Part shown: piece after piece, positions 35,023 through 45,440 of the stretch
Layout: each line of letters starts with the position of its first letter
Position numbering within the stretch: position 1 is the stretch's first letter
Assembly (NCBI GenBank): GCA_039636795.1
Contig: CP143430.1
Span: 2,170,001 to 2,234,000 of the forward strand
Direction: 5' to 3'
Source of the DNA: Micrococcaceae bacterium Sec5.1
GTDB taxonomy: Bacteria > Actinomycetota > Actinomycetes > Actinomycetales > Micrococcaceae
Length of the DNA: 64,000 bases
Notes under the pieces: model-generated
Told to the model about the DNA's origin: nothing
What the model saw: the letters and a program-made list of their open reading frames with translations, nothing else
Database searches by the model: none
Translations under genes and position numbers: made by a program

Positions 35023-36525
35023 ATGGCGACGTATGTGCGGTCGATACGGCAGGGGCTCCCGCGCTGGCCCGGCGGTGATGCCTGGCCACCCCCCGGGGAT
35101 GCGCCGGTCGCGGCTATCGAACCCATTGAAATGGCACCGGAGGTGCCGGTTGCAACCGCCGCTCCCGCCTCGGGTAGTCGACCAATTCGTCGCGGATTGC
35201 CGCGGGTTCCTTTCGGTGAACCGTGGCCGCCTGCCAGCGAAATAGCCCTGCCCGCCGCTGCATCCGTCCCCGCGGCGACGACTTCCGTCGTGTCCGCAGG
35301 GCAGGCCACTGCGACCCCGGCTGGCGTAGGTTCCGATCGTCCACTTCGTCGCGGCTTGCCGCGCGTGAAGGGCAGCGAGCCGTTGCCGGCTGCGGAGTCG
35401 GCGCCCGCGAGCATGGCTACCGAATCCGGGGGAGTGGCACCGGCGGTATGGGAGGAAACCGTAGCCGCTGCGGAGGCATCCGTATCCGCTCCCACTGCCG
35501 TCGATGCTGCGGCACAGCCGGTGCGCACTCAGCCGGCACGCTCCACCACTTCTGCTCGCCCGACCCGGCCGGCGACCCGCCCAGCACCGACGCAGTTGCC
35601 CGCACGGGAGCGCAGACAGTTTGGCTCCTACACGCGCAAGCAGTTGCTCGGATTGGCTATTATCGGAGCGTTCGCCCTACTCGGCGCCGCTACGGTCGTG
35701 GTGGTCGCCGCGACATGGTTCCGGAACCTTCCGTTCATGCAGGACTTCCTCATCGCATATCCCGGCGAATACCACCTACCTGAGGGGGCCACTCCCGGAT
35801 TCCCGGCATGGGTACAGTGGCAGCACTTCTTCAACGTCTTCCTGATGGTGCTGATCATCCGCTCAGGGCTCCAGGTGCGCAACGATAAGCGGCCGGGGGC
35901 TTTTTGGACACCGAAGTGGTCAAAGGACGGCAAGGGCAAGATCAGCCTGACGCTATGGTTGCACCAGTCGCTAGACATCGTATGGCTGCTCAATGGCGCC
36001 ATCTTTGTTCTGTTGCTGTTCGTGACAGGGCACTGGATGCGAATCTTGCCGACAAGTTGGGACGTTTTCCCCAACGCCCTCTCGGCACTACTGCAGTACA
36101 TGTCGTTGAACTGGCCAACAGAGAACGGCTGGGTGAACTACAACAGCCTGCAACAGCTCATGTACTTCCTCACGGTCTTCGTTGCTGCGCCCCTCGCTGC
36201 CATCACCGGGGTGCGGATGTCGGAGCTGTGGCCAAAGAGCACGAAGACATTGAACAGGGTTTACCCCGTCGAGTGGGCACGTGCGGTCCACTTCCCAGTG
36301 ATGTTGTACTTCACAGTGTTCATCATTGTGCATGTCGCACTTGTATTCGCGACTGGCGCACTGCGGAACCTGAACCACCTGTACGGCGGTACAGACGTCG
36401 TCAACTGGGCCGGGTTCTGGATCTTCTTCGTCTCGCTGCTCATCATCGTCGGCGGATGGATCGCGGCCCGCCCCTTAGTACTCGCACCAATCGCGAAGCT
36501 TTCCGGCAGGGTCACGGGACGCTGA
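35023..36525 (+). CDS. Membrane cytochrome b-type protein with repeated RxGLPR N-terminal region
   Basis: A 500-residue protein. Residues 1-200 are low-complexity, Ala/Pro rich and cytoplasmic-looking. They contain three copies of a short motif, R(Q/R)GLPR..G...WP, at about 8-23, 55-70 and 108-122. Residues 205-485 hold about six hydrophobic helices, with His residues in [21 protein letters not shown] and IIVHVAL that could ligate two b hemes; this resembles the cytochrome b561/formate-dehydrogenase-gamma type ([17 protein letters not shown] loop). Its position six bases after etfA suggests that it links ETF to the quinone pool or docks an electron-transfer partner; that role is inferred. ATG 35023 follows GCGGGAG. 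Confidence 0.8.
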   Translation: MATYVRSIRQGLPRWPGGDAWPPPGDAPVAAIEPIEMAPEVPVATAAPASGSRPIRRGLPRVPFGEPWPPASEIALPAAASVPAATTSVVSAGQATATPAGVGSDRPLRRGLPRVKGSEPLPAAESAPASMATESGGVAPAVWEETVAAAEASVSAPTAVDAAAQPVRTQPARSTTSARPTRPATRPAPTQLPARERRQFGSYTRKQLLGLAIIGAFALLGAATVVVVAATWFRNLPFMQDFLIAYPGEYHLPEGATPGFPAWVQWQHFFNVFLMVLIIRSGLQVRNDKRPGAFWTPKWSKDGKGKISLTLWLHQSLDIVWLLNGAIFVLLLFVTGHWMRILPTSWDVFPNALSALLQYMSLNWPTENGWVNYNSLQQLMYFLTVFVAAPLAAITGVRMSELWPKSTKTLNRVYPVEWARAVHFPVMLYFTVFIIVHVALVFATGALRNLNHLYGGTDVVNWAGFWIFFVSLLIIVGGWIAARPLVLAPIAKLSGRVTGR

Positions 36526-36753
36526 TCATCCGTCTCAGAGCGTATGAGCTTCAAGAACCCTCAGAGTTTCAATTTCATCGCTGGCGCTGAGTCGGGCGAT
36601 TGCAAGGCGGGAACGGACGGACGGTTTTCCCGAGCCGATGCCAGCGAAAGTCAGCGCGTCAGTGTTTGTTTACAAGTTCTTTGAAGAAATGAATCGATAT
36701 CTGGCCGAGTCGGCAGCTGAAGTCGGCCATGGCCGGTTGTTGAATGAAAGAGA
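36526..36753. other. Intergenic region ahead of pntA
   Basis: No gene is seen in these 228 bases. A single CGTCAGTG half-site (36657-36664) occurs without a matching left arm and is not counted as an operator. Confidence 0.4.
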
Positions 36754-36759
36754 GTGAAC

Positions 36760-38316
36760 GTGACACGTATTGGCATTGTGGCCGAGTTGGGTCATGAGAC
36801 GAGGGTGGCGGCGACGCCCAACACGGCGAAGCAGTTGTTGGGGTTGGGCTATGAGGTTGTGGTCGAGAAGGGCGCGGGGGAGGCGGCATCCTTCCGTGAT
36901 GAGGCTTATGCCGAAGCGGGCGCCCTGATTGTGGGCGCCGATGAGGCGTGGGGCAGTGAGGTTGTACTGCGGATTAATCCGCCCACGGGTGAAGAGATTG
37001 GACGGCTAGCGGAGGGCGCGACGCTGATCGGAACGCTGAGCCCTGGCCTGAGGCCGGAGTTGGTGGAGGCGCTGGCTTCGCGTCCTGTCACGGCGTTGGC
37101 GTTGGATGCAGTGCCGAGGATTTCGCGGGCACAATCCATGGACGTGCTGAGCTCGATGGCGAACATTGCCGGGTACCGGGCGGTGATTGAAGCAGCCCAC
37201 GAGTTTGGTCGGTTCTTCACCGGGCAGGTCACTGCTGCGGGAAAGGTCCCGCCGGCGAAGGTCCTGGTGGCCGGTGCCGGTGTTGCCGGCCTGGCCGCGA
37301 TCGGTGCCGCGTCCAGCCTGGGAGCGATCGTGCGGGCGACCGATCCGCGCCCCGAGGTTGCCGATCAGGTGAAGTCCATCGGGGGGACCTACCTCAAGGT
37401 CGAGGTGGGGGAGGTCATGGAGTCCTCGGACGGGTATGCCAAGGCCACCAGTGAGGCGTATAACGCCCGGGCCGCGGAGATTTACACGGAGCAGGCAGCC
37501 GATGTGGACATCATCATCACCACTGCCCTGATCCCGGGGCGTCCCGCCCCGAAGCTGCTCACCGCCGAGGACGTTGCCGCCATGAAACCGGGCAGCGTGA
37601 TCGTGGACATGGCCGCGGGCCAGGGCGGGAACGTGGAAGGCTCCGTTGCCGGGGAACGGATCGTGACCGATAACGGGGTGGTGATCCTGGGCTACACGGA
37701 TCTGCCGGCCCGCCTCCCGGCCCAGGCGTCCCAGCTGTACGGAACGAACCTTTTGAACCTGCTCAAGCTCCTCACCCCCGACAAGGACGGGGTCCTGCGG
37801 ATCGATTTCGATGACGTGGTGCAGCGTTCGGTGACGGTGGTGCGGCAGGGTGAGAAGACCTGGCCGCCGCCCCCGGTCCAGGTCACCGCAGCACCGGTGG
37901 CGAAGACGGAAGCCGAAACGGCCGCCGACAGCACGGCACCGAAGAAGAAGCCGGGCCTGAGCCCGGCCGGCAAGGCAGGGCTGTTCGCCGCGGGCATCGC
38001 GGCGCTGTTCCTGATCAATACGGTGGCTCCGGCGCCGTTGCCGCAGCATTTCACCGTGCTGATGCTCTCGGTCGTGGTCGGCTTCTACGTCATCGGGAAA
38101 GTCCACCACGCGCTCCACACCCCGCTGATGTCCGTCACCAACGCGATCTCCGGGATCATCGTCGTCGGCGCCCTGCTGCAGGTCACCTCGGACAACATCA
38201 TCATGCAGGTGCTCGCCGCCGTCGCGGTCCTGTTGGCGAGCATTAACATTTTCGGTGGCTTCGCCGTGACCCGGCGCATGCTCGCCATGTTCTCTGCCGG
38301 GAAGGCCCGTTCATGA
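36760..38316 (+). CDS. pntA: NAD(P) transhydrogenase subunit alpha
   Basis: A 518-residue PntA, close to the 510 residues of the E. coli protein. The AlaDH/PNT N-terminal domain ([20 protein letters not shown]) is followed by the NAD-binding Rossmann domain ([39 protein letters not shown]) and [20 protein letters not shown]. Three to four membrane helices form the C-terminus ([59 protein letters not shown]). It couples hydride transfer between NADH and NADP to proton movement and would supply NADPH to the flavin monooxygenases. GTG 36760 is chosen for its spacing to GAAAGAGAG; GTG 36754 is in the same frame. Its stop overlaps pntB by four bases. Confidence 0.93.
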   Translation: MTRIGIVAELGHETRVAATPNTAKQLLGLGYEVVVEKGAGEAASFRDEAYAEAGALIVGADEAWGSEVVLRINPPTGEEIGRLAEGATLIGTLSPGLRPELVEALASRPVTALALDAVPRISRAQSMDVLSSMANIAGYRAVIEAAHEFGRFFTGQVTAAGKVPPAKVLVAGAGVAGLAAIGAASSLGAIVRATDPRPEVADQVKSIGGTYLKVEVGEVMESSDGYAKATSEAYNARAAEIYTEQAADVDIIITTALIPGRPAPKLLTAEDVAAMKPGSVIVDMAAGQGGNVEGSVAGERIVTDNGVVILGYTDLPARLPAQASQLYGTNLLNLLKLLTPDKDGVLRIDFDDVVQRSVTVVRQGEKTWPPPPVQVTAAPVAKTEAETAADSTAPKKKPGLSPAGKAGLFAAGIAALFLINTVAPAPLPQHFTVLMLSVVVGFYVIGKVHHALHTPLMSVTNAISGIIVVGALLQVTSDNIIMQVLAAVAVLLASINIFGGFAVTRRMLAMFSAGKARS

Positions 38317-39791
38317 ATGCCGCCACCATCGCAGCAGCAGGAATTTTATCGAGGAGCCTTACTGTGTCTGACACTGTCTCCGGTCCGTTGACCGCCGACT
38401 CCATCGCAGGGGCCGCGTACACTGTCGCGGCCCTGCTGTTCATCCTCAGCCTCGCCGGGTTGAGCAAGCACGAGAAAGCCCGGGCAGGGGTCATCTACGG
38501 CATCACCGGGATGGTCATCGCCCTCGCGGCGACGATCTGGCTGACCCTCCAGGGCGCTTGGGGCACCGGCCACGGCCTGACCGGCCTGGGCCTGCTCGCC
38601 GGTGCGGTGCTCATTGGCGGGGCCGTCGGGCTCTGGCGCGCACGAGTCGTCGAGATGACCGGCATGCCCGAACTGATCGCACTGCTGCACAGCTTCGTGG
38701 GCCTCGCCGCGGTCCTGGTCGGCTGGAACGGCCACCTCCAAGCCCCCGCCCTATCCCCGGACCTGACAGCCATTCATCATGCCGAGGTCTTCATCGGCGT
38801 GTTCATCGGCGCGGTGACGTTCACCGGCTCGATCGTGGCGTTCCTGAAACTCTCGGCCCGCATGAAGTCCTCACCCCTGATGCTGCCGGGCAAGAACGCG
38901 ATCAACCTCGGTGCCCTCGCCGCGTTCGTCGCGCTCACGGTCTGGTATGTCAACGACTCCCAGCTCTGGCTCCTCGTCGTCGTGACCGTACTGGCCTTGG
39001 GTCTGGGCTGGCACCTGGTAGCCTCGATCGGCGGCGGGGACATGCCCGTCGTTGTCTCGATGCTGAACAGCTACTCCGGCTGGGCCGCGGCCGCGGCGGG
39101 TTTCCTGCTGAACAACGACCTGCTGATCATCACCGGCGCCCTGGTCGGTTCCTCGGGCGCGTACCTGTCCTACATCATGTGCAAGGCCATGAACCGGTCC
39201 TTCATCTCCGTGATCGCCGGCGGGTTCGGCATCGCAGCCCCCGCCAGCAAGGGGGACACAGACCAGGGCGAACACCGGGAAATCACCGCCGAAGCCACAG
39301 CCGAGATGCTGACCAACGCCTCGTCCGTGGTCATCACCCCCGGCTACGGCATGGCCGTCGCCCAGGCCCAATACCCAGTCGCCGAACTCGCCCACCAGCT
39401 CCGCGAACGCGGCGTGAACGTCCGCTTCGGCATCCACCCGGTCGCTGGCCGGTTGCCCGGGCACATGAACGTCCTCCTTGCGGAAGCAAAAGTCCCCTAC
39501 GACATCGTCCTGGAAATGGACGAAATCAACGACGACCTTGGCGACACCTCCGTGGTCCTGGTCATCGGCGCAAACGACACCGTCAACCCCGCCGCCGCCG
39601 AAGATCCCGGCAGTCCCATCGCCGGGATGCCCGTCCTCAAAGTTTGGGAAGCCGAGAACGTCATCGTCTTCAAACGCTCCATGGCCGCCGGCTACGCCGG
39701 CGTCCAAAACCCCCTCTTCTACCGGGAGAAGTCCCAGATGCTCTTCGGCGACGCCAAACAACGCGTCGAAGACATTCTCCGAGCGTTCTAA
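38313..39791 (+). CDS. pntB: NAD(P) transhydrogenase subunit beta
   Basis: A 492-residue PntB. About nine membrane helices occupy the N-terminal half ([80 protein letters not shown]). The NADP-binding domain follows: [60 protein letters not shown] and the closing [14 protein letters not shown]. These match the catalytic dIII signature. ATG 38313 overlaps the pntA stop (ATGA). GTG 38364, behind a strong GAGGAG, would give 475 residues, nearer the usual length of about 460, and is a serious alternative start. Confidence 0.93.
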   Translation: MNAATIAAAGILSRSLTVSDTVSGPLTADSIAGAAYTVAALLFILSLAGLSKHEKARAGVIYGITGMVIALAATIWLTLQGAWGTGHGLTGLGLLAGAVLIGGAVGLWRARVVEMTGMPELIALLHSFVGLAAVLVGWNGHLQAPALSPDLTAIHHAEVFIGVFIGAVTFTGSIVAFLKLSARMKSSPLMLPGKNAINLGALAAFVALTVWYVNDSQLWLLVVVTVLALGLGWHLVASIGGGDMPVVVSMLNSYSGWAAAAAGFLLNNDLLIITGALVGSSGAYLSYIMCKAMNRSFISVIAGGFGIAAPASKGDTDQGEHREITAEATAEMLTNASSVVITPGYGMAVAQAQYPVAELAHQLRERGVNVRFGIHPVAGRLPGHMNVLLAEAKVPYDIVLEMDEINDDLGDTSVVLVIGANDTVNPAAAEDPGSPIAGMPVLKVWEAENVIVFKRSMAAGYAGVQNPLFYREKSQMLFGDAKQRVEDILRAF

Positions 39792-40477
39792 CAGACAACA
39801 GCTCAGAAAGACGAGTGAAGACAATGCCCCGACGCCCAGTCCTTTCTAATAATCCTGCTAAAGAACCATTGCAATGCGCTGCACCAGTTGGGAATCCATG
39901 CCCAGGAAAAGTAGCGCCACCCCGAGAGTCCTTCGATATCGACGCCCTTGCGGCGTCGCCCTGGATCGGACTTCATTACAGGCACGAGTTCTTGCTCCAC
40001 CACAGGCACGAACTGTTGGAGCAACCACCTTGAAGCAACCGAGGTTTCTCGGATGTAACGGTCACCAAACCCAGGACCAACGCTGGAACCTCGTTTTTCC
40101 GCTAACCTGCTTCTAAATCCCCTCACCAGGCTGCCTCAAGACGGAAGCTGAGAGGGCTGAACATAGAGACGGCAAAGCCAGCCTGGAGGAGCAGCACACC
40201 GGCTGTCAGCTAGGCTCGGACGCCAAGAACTGAGTGGAGCAGTGCGTTCGCTGCGACCTATCCCGCGGCACCCATAAAGCTGCGGTGGGGCACCCGATGG
40301 TCACCCGACCCATCAACAATCGCAACGTTTCAGATGCTTCACAGCGTCGTTAACGAAAGCACGGAACATCTGTACTGAGCGCGCGTCCAGACCATGGCGA
40401 CCTTAATCGTCACGCCTGCCTGTTTGTCCCCCTATTTTCCGCACTTTCCCGAAAGGTATCCTACGAGTCCTGATAGC
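39792..40477. other. Intergenic region, no supported gene
   Basis: Close to 700 bases with no recognisable coding sequence. Near 39978-40025 two similar blocks, ACAGGCACGAGTTCTTG and ACAGGCACGAACTGTTG, are repeated about 30 bases apart. No function can be proposed. Confidence 0.45.
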
Positions 40478-40640
40478 CGGATTCCCGTGAGTCTAGGCGG
40501 TGCGCGCACTCCGTTTGAACACGTTTCCGTGGCGGCCTTGCCCCGCTGTCCGCGAGCGACCTCGGTTCCTGTGCCATCCGCGCCGCCCTGAAACGTGCCG
40601 GATCGCTCCAGAGCAGACCGACGCCGCGATTGTTGGGCAG
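40478..40640 (+). pseudogene. Thiolase N-terminal remnant
   Basis: One frame begins [14 protein letters not shown]. After a shift it reads [20 protein letters not shown], reproducing the start of an acetyl-CoA acetyltransferase (compare [12 protein letters not shown]...[20 protein letters not shown] in the gene at 42685). About 50 codons remain. It lies upstream of the beta-oxidation operon. Confidence 0.65.
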
Positions 40641-40827
40641 GTCTACTAGGCGCCGAACTAACCAGAGCGGTCGCGAATCCGATCCACTGACTGTAGACAA
40701 CCATGACGCATTCCATGGTGGTCGGCCCCGCAACCATTCCCGGGAACCAACACCCACTTCCGCGACAGGCCGGGGCAAGGTGGCACACCCGACAAGCGAA
40801 CAAGGAATTCAAAACAAGGAGTCAGGC

Positions 40828-41604
40828 ATGACCGAGTACAACAACATTCTCGTAGAACAGCGCGGAAGAGTGGGCCTGATAACGCTGAATAGGCCCGAGG
40901 CGCTGAACGCGCTGAACAAGGCGGTGATGGACGATCTTGTGGATGCGGCCAAGGCCATGGACTCTGACCCTGGATTGGGCGCCGTCGTGCTCACCGGTTC
41001 GGGCAAGGCGTTCGCCGCCGGCGCCGATATCAAGGAGATGGCTGCCCAAGGCTACATGGAGATGTATGACGCCGACTGGTTCCGCGGCTGGGAAGACCTC
41101 ACGCGACTGCGCATTCCAACCGTTGCTGCCGTGTCCGGCTTCGCGCTAGGTGGGGGATGCGAGCTGGCCATGATGTGCGACCTCATTATTGCCGGAGACA
41201 GCGCGAAATTCGGACAGCCTGAGATCAACCTGGGAGTCCTGCCCGGTATGGGCGGTTCCCAACGCCTTACCCGAGCCATAGGCAAAGCAAAGACTATGGA
41301 TCTAATGCTTACTGGACGGTTCATAGGAGCAGAGGAAGCCGAGCGGGCAGGCTTGGTGTCCCGGGTCGTGCCAGCCGGAGACGTGCTGGAAGAGGCTCTG
41401 AAGGTTGCCCAATTGATTGCCTCCAAGTCCAAGCCTGTGGCAAGGTTGGCCAAAGAAGCGGTGAACGCAGCCTTTGAAACTGGGCTGGCGCAGGGCGTCC
41501 TATTGGAACGACGGATATTCCACTCCCTCTTCGCCACACACGATCAAAAGGAAGGCATGGCTGCATTCATTGAAAAGCGCCAGCCGGAGTTTATGCACCG
41601 CTGA
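40828..41604 (+). CDS. Enoyl-CoA hydratase (short-chain, crotonase)
   Basis: A 258-residue, fully canonical crotonase. [20 protein letters not shown] carries the first catalytic Glu and [20 protein letters not shown] the second. [14 protein letters not shown] forms the oxyanion hole. The sequence is closer to general enoyl-CoA hydratases of the FadB1/EchA8/PaaF type than to the two crotonases at 3-5 kb. It hydrates trans-2-enoyl-CoA to (S)-3-hydroxyacyl-CoA. ATG 40828 follows AAGGAG by seven bases. The SDR dehydrogenase and thiolase that carry out the next two beta-oxidation steps follow after 300 bases in the same direction. Confidence 0.93.
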   Translation: MTEYNNILVEQRGRVGLITLNRPEALNALNKAVMDDLVDAAKAMDSDPGLGAVVLTGSGKAFAAGADIKEMAAQGYMEMYDADWFRGWEDLTRLRIPTVAAVSGFALGGGCELAMMCDLIIAGDSAKFGQPEINLGVLPGMGGSQRLTRAIGKAKTMDLMLTGRFIGAEEAERAGLVSRVVPAGDVLEEALKVAQLIASKSKPVARLAKEAVNAAFETGLAQGVLLERRIFHSLFATHDQKEGMAAFIEKRQPEFMHR

Positions 41605-41637
41605 GGTGCCTAACCTCAATATCTCGCCTGCTTGAGT

Positions 41638-41889
41638 TCACGCGAGCGCGAAGGGTGGCTTAAGAAGCCCAGAATCCGGGCCGGCTTCCGCGGGATCGTT
41701 GCCCAACTGAAAAATCTGGTTGTTCTCCAAGCCTGCCCCGTTTGTGACGTCGACAACGGCTACGAGTTCGCCGGGCAGGACGTCGGCAGCCTTAAGCAGG
41801 TCCAGATTCACAGTAACGGAGCCTACGTAGTGCAGGTCTGCGTGGGTGACTGCGGCCCGATGAATTTTCGATGTAAGTAGACGAATCAT
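41638..41889 (-). pseudogene. panD: Aspartate 1-decarboxylase, truncated
   Basis: The minus strand from ATG 41889 reads [55 protein letters not shown]. This is the N-terminal half of PanD and includes the Gly-Ser self-cleavage site (YVG-SVT) that creates the pyruvoyl cofactor. From about residue 60 the sequence diverges and stops at 41638; the conserved GERGSGVIGINGAAAHLV core and C-terminus are missing, so it cannot be a working decarboxylase. It lies head-to-head with the SDR at 41903 with only 13 bases between the start codons. Confidence 0.85.
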
Positions 41890-41902
41890 CTGAAGGAGCA
41901 CA

Positions 41903-42661
41903 ATGGAGTTGCATGGAATTACAGCCCTGGTCACCGGCGCCGCCTCCGGCCTTGGCGCTGCCACAGCCGCCGCTTTGGCGAAGAGGGGCGTTTCCGTCGT
42001 GGGAATCGACCTTGCTTCCTCGATTGTAAAGGCCACCGGGGTAGCAAACATCCGTTTCGTGGCAGCCGATGTCACTGACGAGGACGAGGTCCGCGGCGTC
42101 CTCACTGCGATCAGCAGCGGCCAGCCCCCGCTGCGGTTCGTGGTTAATTGTGCGGGCATTGCCCCTGCGGCCCGTGTCCTCTCTTCACGTGGCACACATG
42201 ACCTTGGGCTCTTTCGCCGGACGATGGAGGTGAACCTCTTGGGCACTTTCAATGTCCTGCGGCTGTCTTCAGAGCTCATCGCCGAGCAGACTGCGGACGA
42301 GAACGGGCAGCGCGGAGTAATTATTAACACGGCATCAGTGGCTGCGTACGAGGGCCAGATTGGCCAGATCGCGTATGCGGCCTCCAAGGGCGGCGTGGTC
42401 GCAATGACGGTGCCGGCCGCCCGGGACCTGGCCCGGTCGGGGATCCGCGTCAACGCTATAGCGCCGGGGATTGTGGATACTCCCATGTTGGCTTCGTTGG
42501 GCACAGATGTGACCGAGGCCCTGGCGCGGAATATTCCCTTTCCCAAGCGCCTGGCACAGCCCGACGAGTATGCACAGCTCGTCATCATGATCGCCGAACA
42601 TGACTACCTCAACGGCGAGACCATCCGCATGGACGGCGCCCTTCGAATGGCACCCCAGTGA
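41903..42661 (+). CDS. 3-hydroxyacyl-CoA dehydrogenase, SDR type (HSD10-like)
   Basis: A 252-residue short-chain dehydrogenase. The cofactor motif [11 protein letters not shown], the NCAG motif, the active-site [22 protein letters not shown] with intact Ser-Tyr-Lys, and PGIVDTPML are visible. The [17 protein letters not shown] phrase is characteristic of type II 3-hydroxyacyl-CoA dehydrogenases (HSD17B10-like). With the hydratase before it and the thiolase after it, the protein fits as the NAD-dependent third step of beta-oxidation. ATG 41903 follows AAGGAGCA. Its stop overlaps a GTG of the next frame, but the thiolase probably starts at ATG 42685. Confidence 0.92.
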   Translation: MELHGITALVTGAASGLGAATAAALAKRGVSVVGIDLASSIVKATGVANIRFVAADVTDEDEVRGVLTAISSGQPPLRFVVNCAGIAPAARVLSSRGTHDLGLFRRTMEVNLLGTFNVLRLSSELIAEQTADENGQRGVIINTASVAAYEGQIGQIAYAASKGGVVAMTVPAARDLARSGIRVNAIAPGIVDTPMLASLGTDVTEALARNIPFPKRLAQPDEYAQLVIMIAEHDYLNGETIRMDGALRMAPQ

Positions 42662-42684
42662 CGACGAAAGACTGGAGTATTAAA

Positions 42685-43884
42685 ATGAATGAAACTGTCA
42701 TCGTAGCCGGGGCACGTACGCCTGTTGGCAAACTCCTGGGGTCATTGTCTGGGCTCTCAGGTGTGGAGTTGGGTGCCATCGCCATTGAGGCTGCCCTTGA
42801 GCGCTCCCGGGTATCTCCTGACTCGGTTGATTACGTCATCATGGGGCAGGTACTCACCGCCGGCGCCGGCCAGATGCCAGCCAGGCAAGCCGCGGTCAAG
42901 GCCGGCATCAGCGGGCGTACACCGTCCCTGACCGTTAACAAGGTCTGTCTCTCCGGGATTCAGTCCATCATACTCGCGGACCAGTTCATCCGGTCGGGAG
43001 TGTTGCAGACGGTGGTCGCGGGCGGCCAGGAATCGATGAGTCAGGCCCCGCATTTACAGCTCGGTTCGCGGACCGGCCGTAAATATGGGGCTGTCACCAT
43101 GGTGGACCACATGGAGTTCGATGGGCTCCATGACGCGTTTACTGACCAGTCGATGGGCCTGCTCACGGAGCAGTACAACGACGGGGAGCCGCTGAGCCGG
43201 CTTGAGCAGGACGCGTTTGCGGCCCGGTCCCACCGGCTTGCGGCAGCGGCAAGGGATGGGGGCCGGTTTGCTGATGAAATTGTCCCGGTCAAGGTGCCTC
43301 AGCGCAGCGGCGGGGTGCTGATTGTTGATTCTGACGAGGGGGTCCGTCCCGAAACGACAGTAGAGGTGCTGGGAAAACTGCGCCCGGCCTTCCGCTCAGA
43401 CGGCACGGTGACAGCGGGAAATGCTTCGCCAATTTCCGACGGTGCATGCGCTTTAGTGCTCATGAGCAAGGAGCGTGCGGAAGCTGAAGGGATTCCCTGG
43501 CTGGCGGAAGTCGTTGCGGCCGGCATGGTCGCCGGACCGGACTCCACGCTGCAGTCCCAGCCAGCGAACGCCATCCGAGATGCCTGTGAGCGGGAAGGCA
43601 TTCTTCCCACCGACCTGGACGTGGTGGAAATCAATGAGGCATTTGCGGCAGTCAGCCTCGCCTCCACGGCACAGCTGGGGATAGACCCGGACCGCGTAAA
43701 CGTAAACGGCGGCTCCATAGCCCTCGGCCATCCCATCGGAATGTCCGGAGCACGCGTGGTGCTGCATTTGGTGATGGAACTGGCCAGGCGCGGCGGTGGA
43801 ATCGGGGCGGCGGCGCTGTGCGGCGGTGGTGGGCAAGGCGACGCGCTTATTGTTCGTGTGCCACGGAAGAGCGAGAATCCCTAA
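42685..43884 (+). CDS. Acetyl-CoA C-acyltransferase (thiolase)
   Basis: A 399-residue degradative/biosynthetic thiolase with the full catalytic set: nucleophile Cys88 in [12 protein letters not shown], His349 in [16 protein letters not shown] and Cys379 in [12 protein letters not shown]. The N-terminal [14 protein letters not shown] is standard. It would cleave 3-ketoacyl-CoA to acetyl-CoA (or propionyl-CoA) and a shortened acyl-CoA. ATG 42685 is preferred (CTGGAG upstream); a GTG at 42658 would overlap the SDR stop. A terminator-like hairpin overlaps its stop codon, so it ends the operon. Unlike the thiolase-fold protein at the left edge, this one has every catalytic residue. Confidence 0.95.
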   Translation: MNETVIVAGARTPVGKLLGSLSGLSGVELGAIAIEAALERSRVSPDSVDYVIMGQVLTAGAGQMPARQAAVKAGISGRTPSLTVNKVCLSGIQSIILADQFIRSGVLQTVVAGGQESMSQAPHLQLGSRTGRKYGAVTMVDHMEFDGLHDAFTDQSMGLLTEQYNDGEPLSRLEQDAFAARSHRLAAAARDGGRFADEIVPVKVPQRSGGVLIVDSDEGVRPETTVEVLGKLRPAFRSDGTVTAGNASPISDGACALVLMSKERAEAEGIPWLAEVVAAGMVAGPDSTLQSQPANAIRDACEREGILPTDLDVVEINEAFAAVSLASTAQLGIDPDRVNVNGGSIALGHPIGMSGARVVLHLVMELARRGGGIGAAALCGGGGQGDALIVRVPRKSENP

Positions 43885-43900
43885 AGGGATTCATTTTGTT
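43875..43900 (+). terminator. Rho-independent terminator after the thiolase
   Basis: GAATCCC (43875-43881) pairs with GGGATTC (43886-43892) around a TAAA loop that contains the thiolase stop codon, followed by ATTTTGTTG. The stem is short, but the T-rich tail is properly placed. Confidence 0.6.
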
Positions 43901-44041
43901 GTGACACACCAGCCGCGGCTGCGGGATTGATCTGTCGCAGCCGCCCGCCTTAACGGTCCGTCGCAGTGGAAGGCGTGCTTGCTGGCTTTCGCGGCCAATT
44001 GTCAGTACGACCGTTGGATGGACCTTCGCTCTCGGCCCCTC

Positions 44042-44632
44042 CTAGTTCAAGCGGATGCCATCTACCATCAGGTTCGCCAAGGCTTCGTAGGCTTCAGCAT
44101 CACTGAGACCAGCCTTTGCTGCGACCTGCCGCTGTTGGATCCTCACCATGAGGGACGAGGCCACGTCGGAGACAAAATCCGCAGGCACTTGCCGGAAAAC
44201 ACCATTTTGGACGCCTTCAGAAACGAGTTCACGCACTTTCTCGGCCGCGATTCAGGTGTTTCGCTCATGGATCTCCTAAGGGGGAAACGTTGCCACATCG
44301 TTAATAAACGCAGGCGAGGCCAGCCGCAATTCGTCGCCCACGGCACGCAGATATAAGGCCAAACTGTTCGCCGGGTTCGTTTCGTCCTGAAGTTTGGCTT
44401 CGACACATTCAGCTCCGGCCTTGAAGAAGGAAATAACCGCCGAACGGACGAGGTGCTCTCTGCTGCTGGCAAGACTGTATATCGTCGATTTTGAACAGTG
44501 AAGCCTGCTGGCTGCCGCTTCAATAGTCAAGTCTGCGAAACCTTCTCGTAGGACGAGCTCGACAAGTTGTGCGAACAGCTCACTTAGCCGGGCAGTCCTT
44601 TCTCGTCGAGGTACTTGGGTGGCGACGGACAA
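44042..44632 (-). pseudogene. TetR-family regulator with two in-frame stop codons
   Basis: From ATG 44632 the protein starts with a normal TetR DNA-binding domain (LVELVLREGFADLTIEAAAS, RLHCSKSTIYSLASSREHLV) and continues to INDVATFPP. It then meets TAG at 44276-44278 and TGA at 44252-44254. The same frame resumes with IAAEKVRELVSEGVQNGVFR, VPADFVSDVASSLMVRIQQR and ANLMVDGIRLN to 44042. Without the two stops the protein would be about 196 residues, a usual TetR length. No indel is needed, so the damage is by point mutations. The N-terminal 118 residues could still be made and might bind DNA without dimerising properly. It faces the beta-oxidation operon convergently. Confidence 0.85.
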
Positions 44633-44692
44633 TTCTCCTACTATTCCAGAAATACATCGGCGGGTACTCTTTCAGCCGCAGGCCGGTACGCT

Positions 44693-44710
44693 AGTACTCA
44701 GAGTCGTACT
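44693..44710. promoter_or_regulatory. Possible operator upstream of the broken TetR gene
   Basis: AGTAC-N8-GTACT forms a short dyad about 60 bases upstream of the TetR start at 44632. The position suits an autoregulatory site. It does not resemble the TACTGACG-N5-CGTCAGTA operators. The evidence is weak. Confidence 0.25.
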
Positions 44711-45138
44711 GCTCGGAAGGAGCGGTTCTCCTTTCAGTTACAACGGAGCTTCGGGCCTCAGCAGGCCGTCGAAAGAAAAAATGATGGTTCCTCTGAAAGA
44801 AGACCTGCAACCGGGATCACCTGGACCAGCAGCTCATACCACACCTGGGACTGGCCCTTGAATTCTGTCTCCCACTGCCGATCAAGGGTGACAAGACATC
44901 AGCACCACCTGTCACCGGAGTCCTCGATACGCTCGGCCTCGACGGGTGAGGCTGTCATATTCGAGGAGCCCGATGTGGGGTAACCCCAACAGCTTCGCTC
45001 GCAAACGCCCCGCTTGTTTCAAACCCCTGTGAGGATGGGGTGGCAGGTCTGGGACTGGCTGGCAGAGAAGGTGCAGGCCGTTCCACCCCGCGGTCGTGAC
45101 TCATTAAACGCTTGGCCCCGTGCCCGGGTGTCCTGTTT
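44711..45138. other. Intergenic region, no supported gene
   Basis: No convincing coding sequence was found on either strand. The right part leads into insertion-sequence ends. Confidence 0.4.
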
Positions 45139-45170
45139 ATTAGTGGCCATGAAAAACTGCCCATAAGCGG
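45139..45170 (+). repeat. IS21-type terminal sequence, shared with 10795-10843
   Basis: GGCCATGAAAAACTGCCCAT with flanking AGT and AAGCGGCC repeats the sequence at 10811-10840 in inverted orientation. It is probably a solo IS21-type end. It lies about 40 bases upstream of the IS110 transposase fragment. Confidence 0.45.
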
Positions 45171-45210
45171 CCTGACCATGTGCGCGAAATGAGGAGGTGC
45201 CCCAACCGCT

Positions 45211-45440
45211 GTGACAATCGCTGCGTATTCCCACCCGTTTATCATGGGAGTTGACACCCACGCCCGGAAGCACGTTTTCGCCATTATTGCCGCGGCTAGC
45301 GGCGAAAGGATCGAAAACCGTGATTTCGCAGCGACGGGCGCCGGGATCAATCGCGCAATTGCTTGGGTTGCGCGTCGCACCGAGGCCGATATGGCCACTC
45401 TTTGGGTGGTTGAGGGCGCGGCTTCTTATGGTGCCGTGTT
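45211..45440 (+). pseudogene. IS110-family transposase, N-terminal fragment
   Basis: About 77 codons of an IS110 transposase: YSHPFIMGVDTHARKHVFAI, RDFAATGAGINRAIAWVARR and LWVVEGAASYGAVLE, including the first Asp (VDTH) and the Glu (VEG) of the DEDD site. It resembles the transposase at 20176. Homology stops near 45440 and the rest is absent. Confidence 0.85.

Noticed and set aside
36657..36664. CGTCAGTG half-site before pntA
   Set aside because: No matching left arm at the required distance; single half-sites are expected by chance.
37006..38118. Long open frame (370 codons) on the minus strand
   Set aside because: It is a shadow of pntA; His/Gly/Arg-rich composition and no domain.
38558..40033. 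Long open frame (491 codons) on the plus strand
   Set aside because: It overlaps pntB in another frame with an extremely Arg-rich product; pntB is unambiguous.
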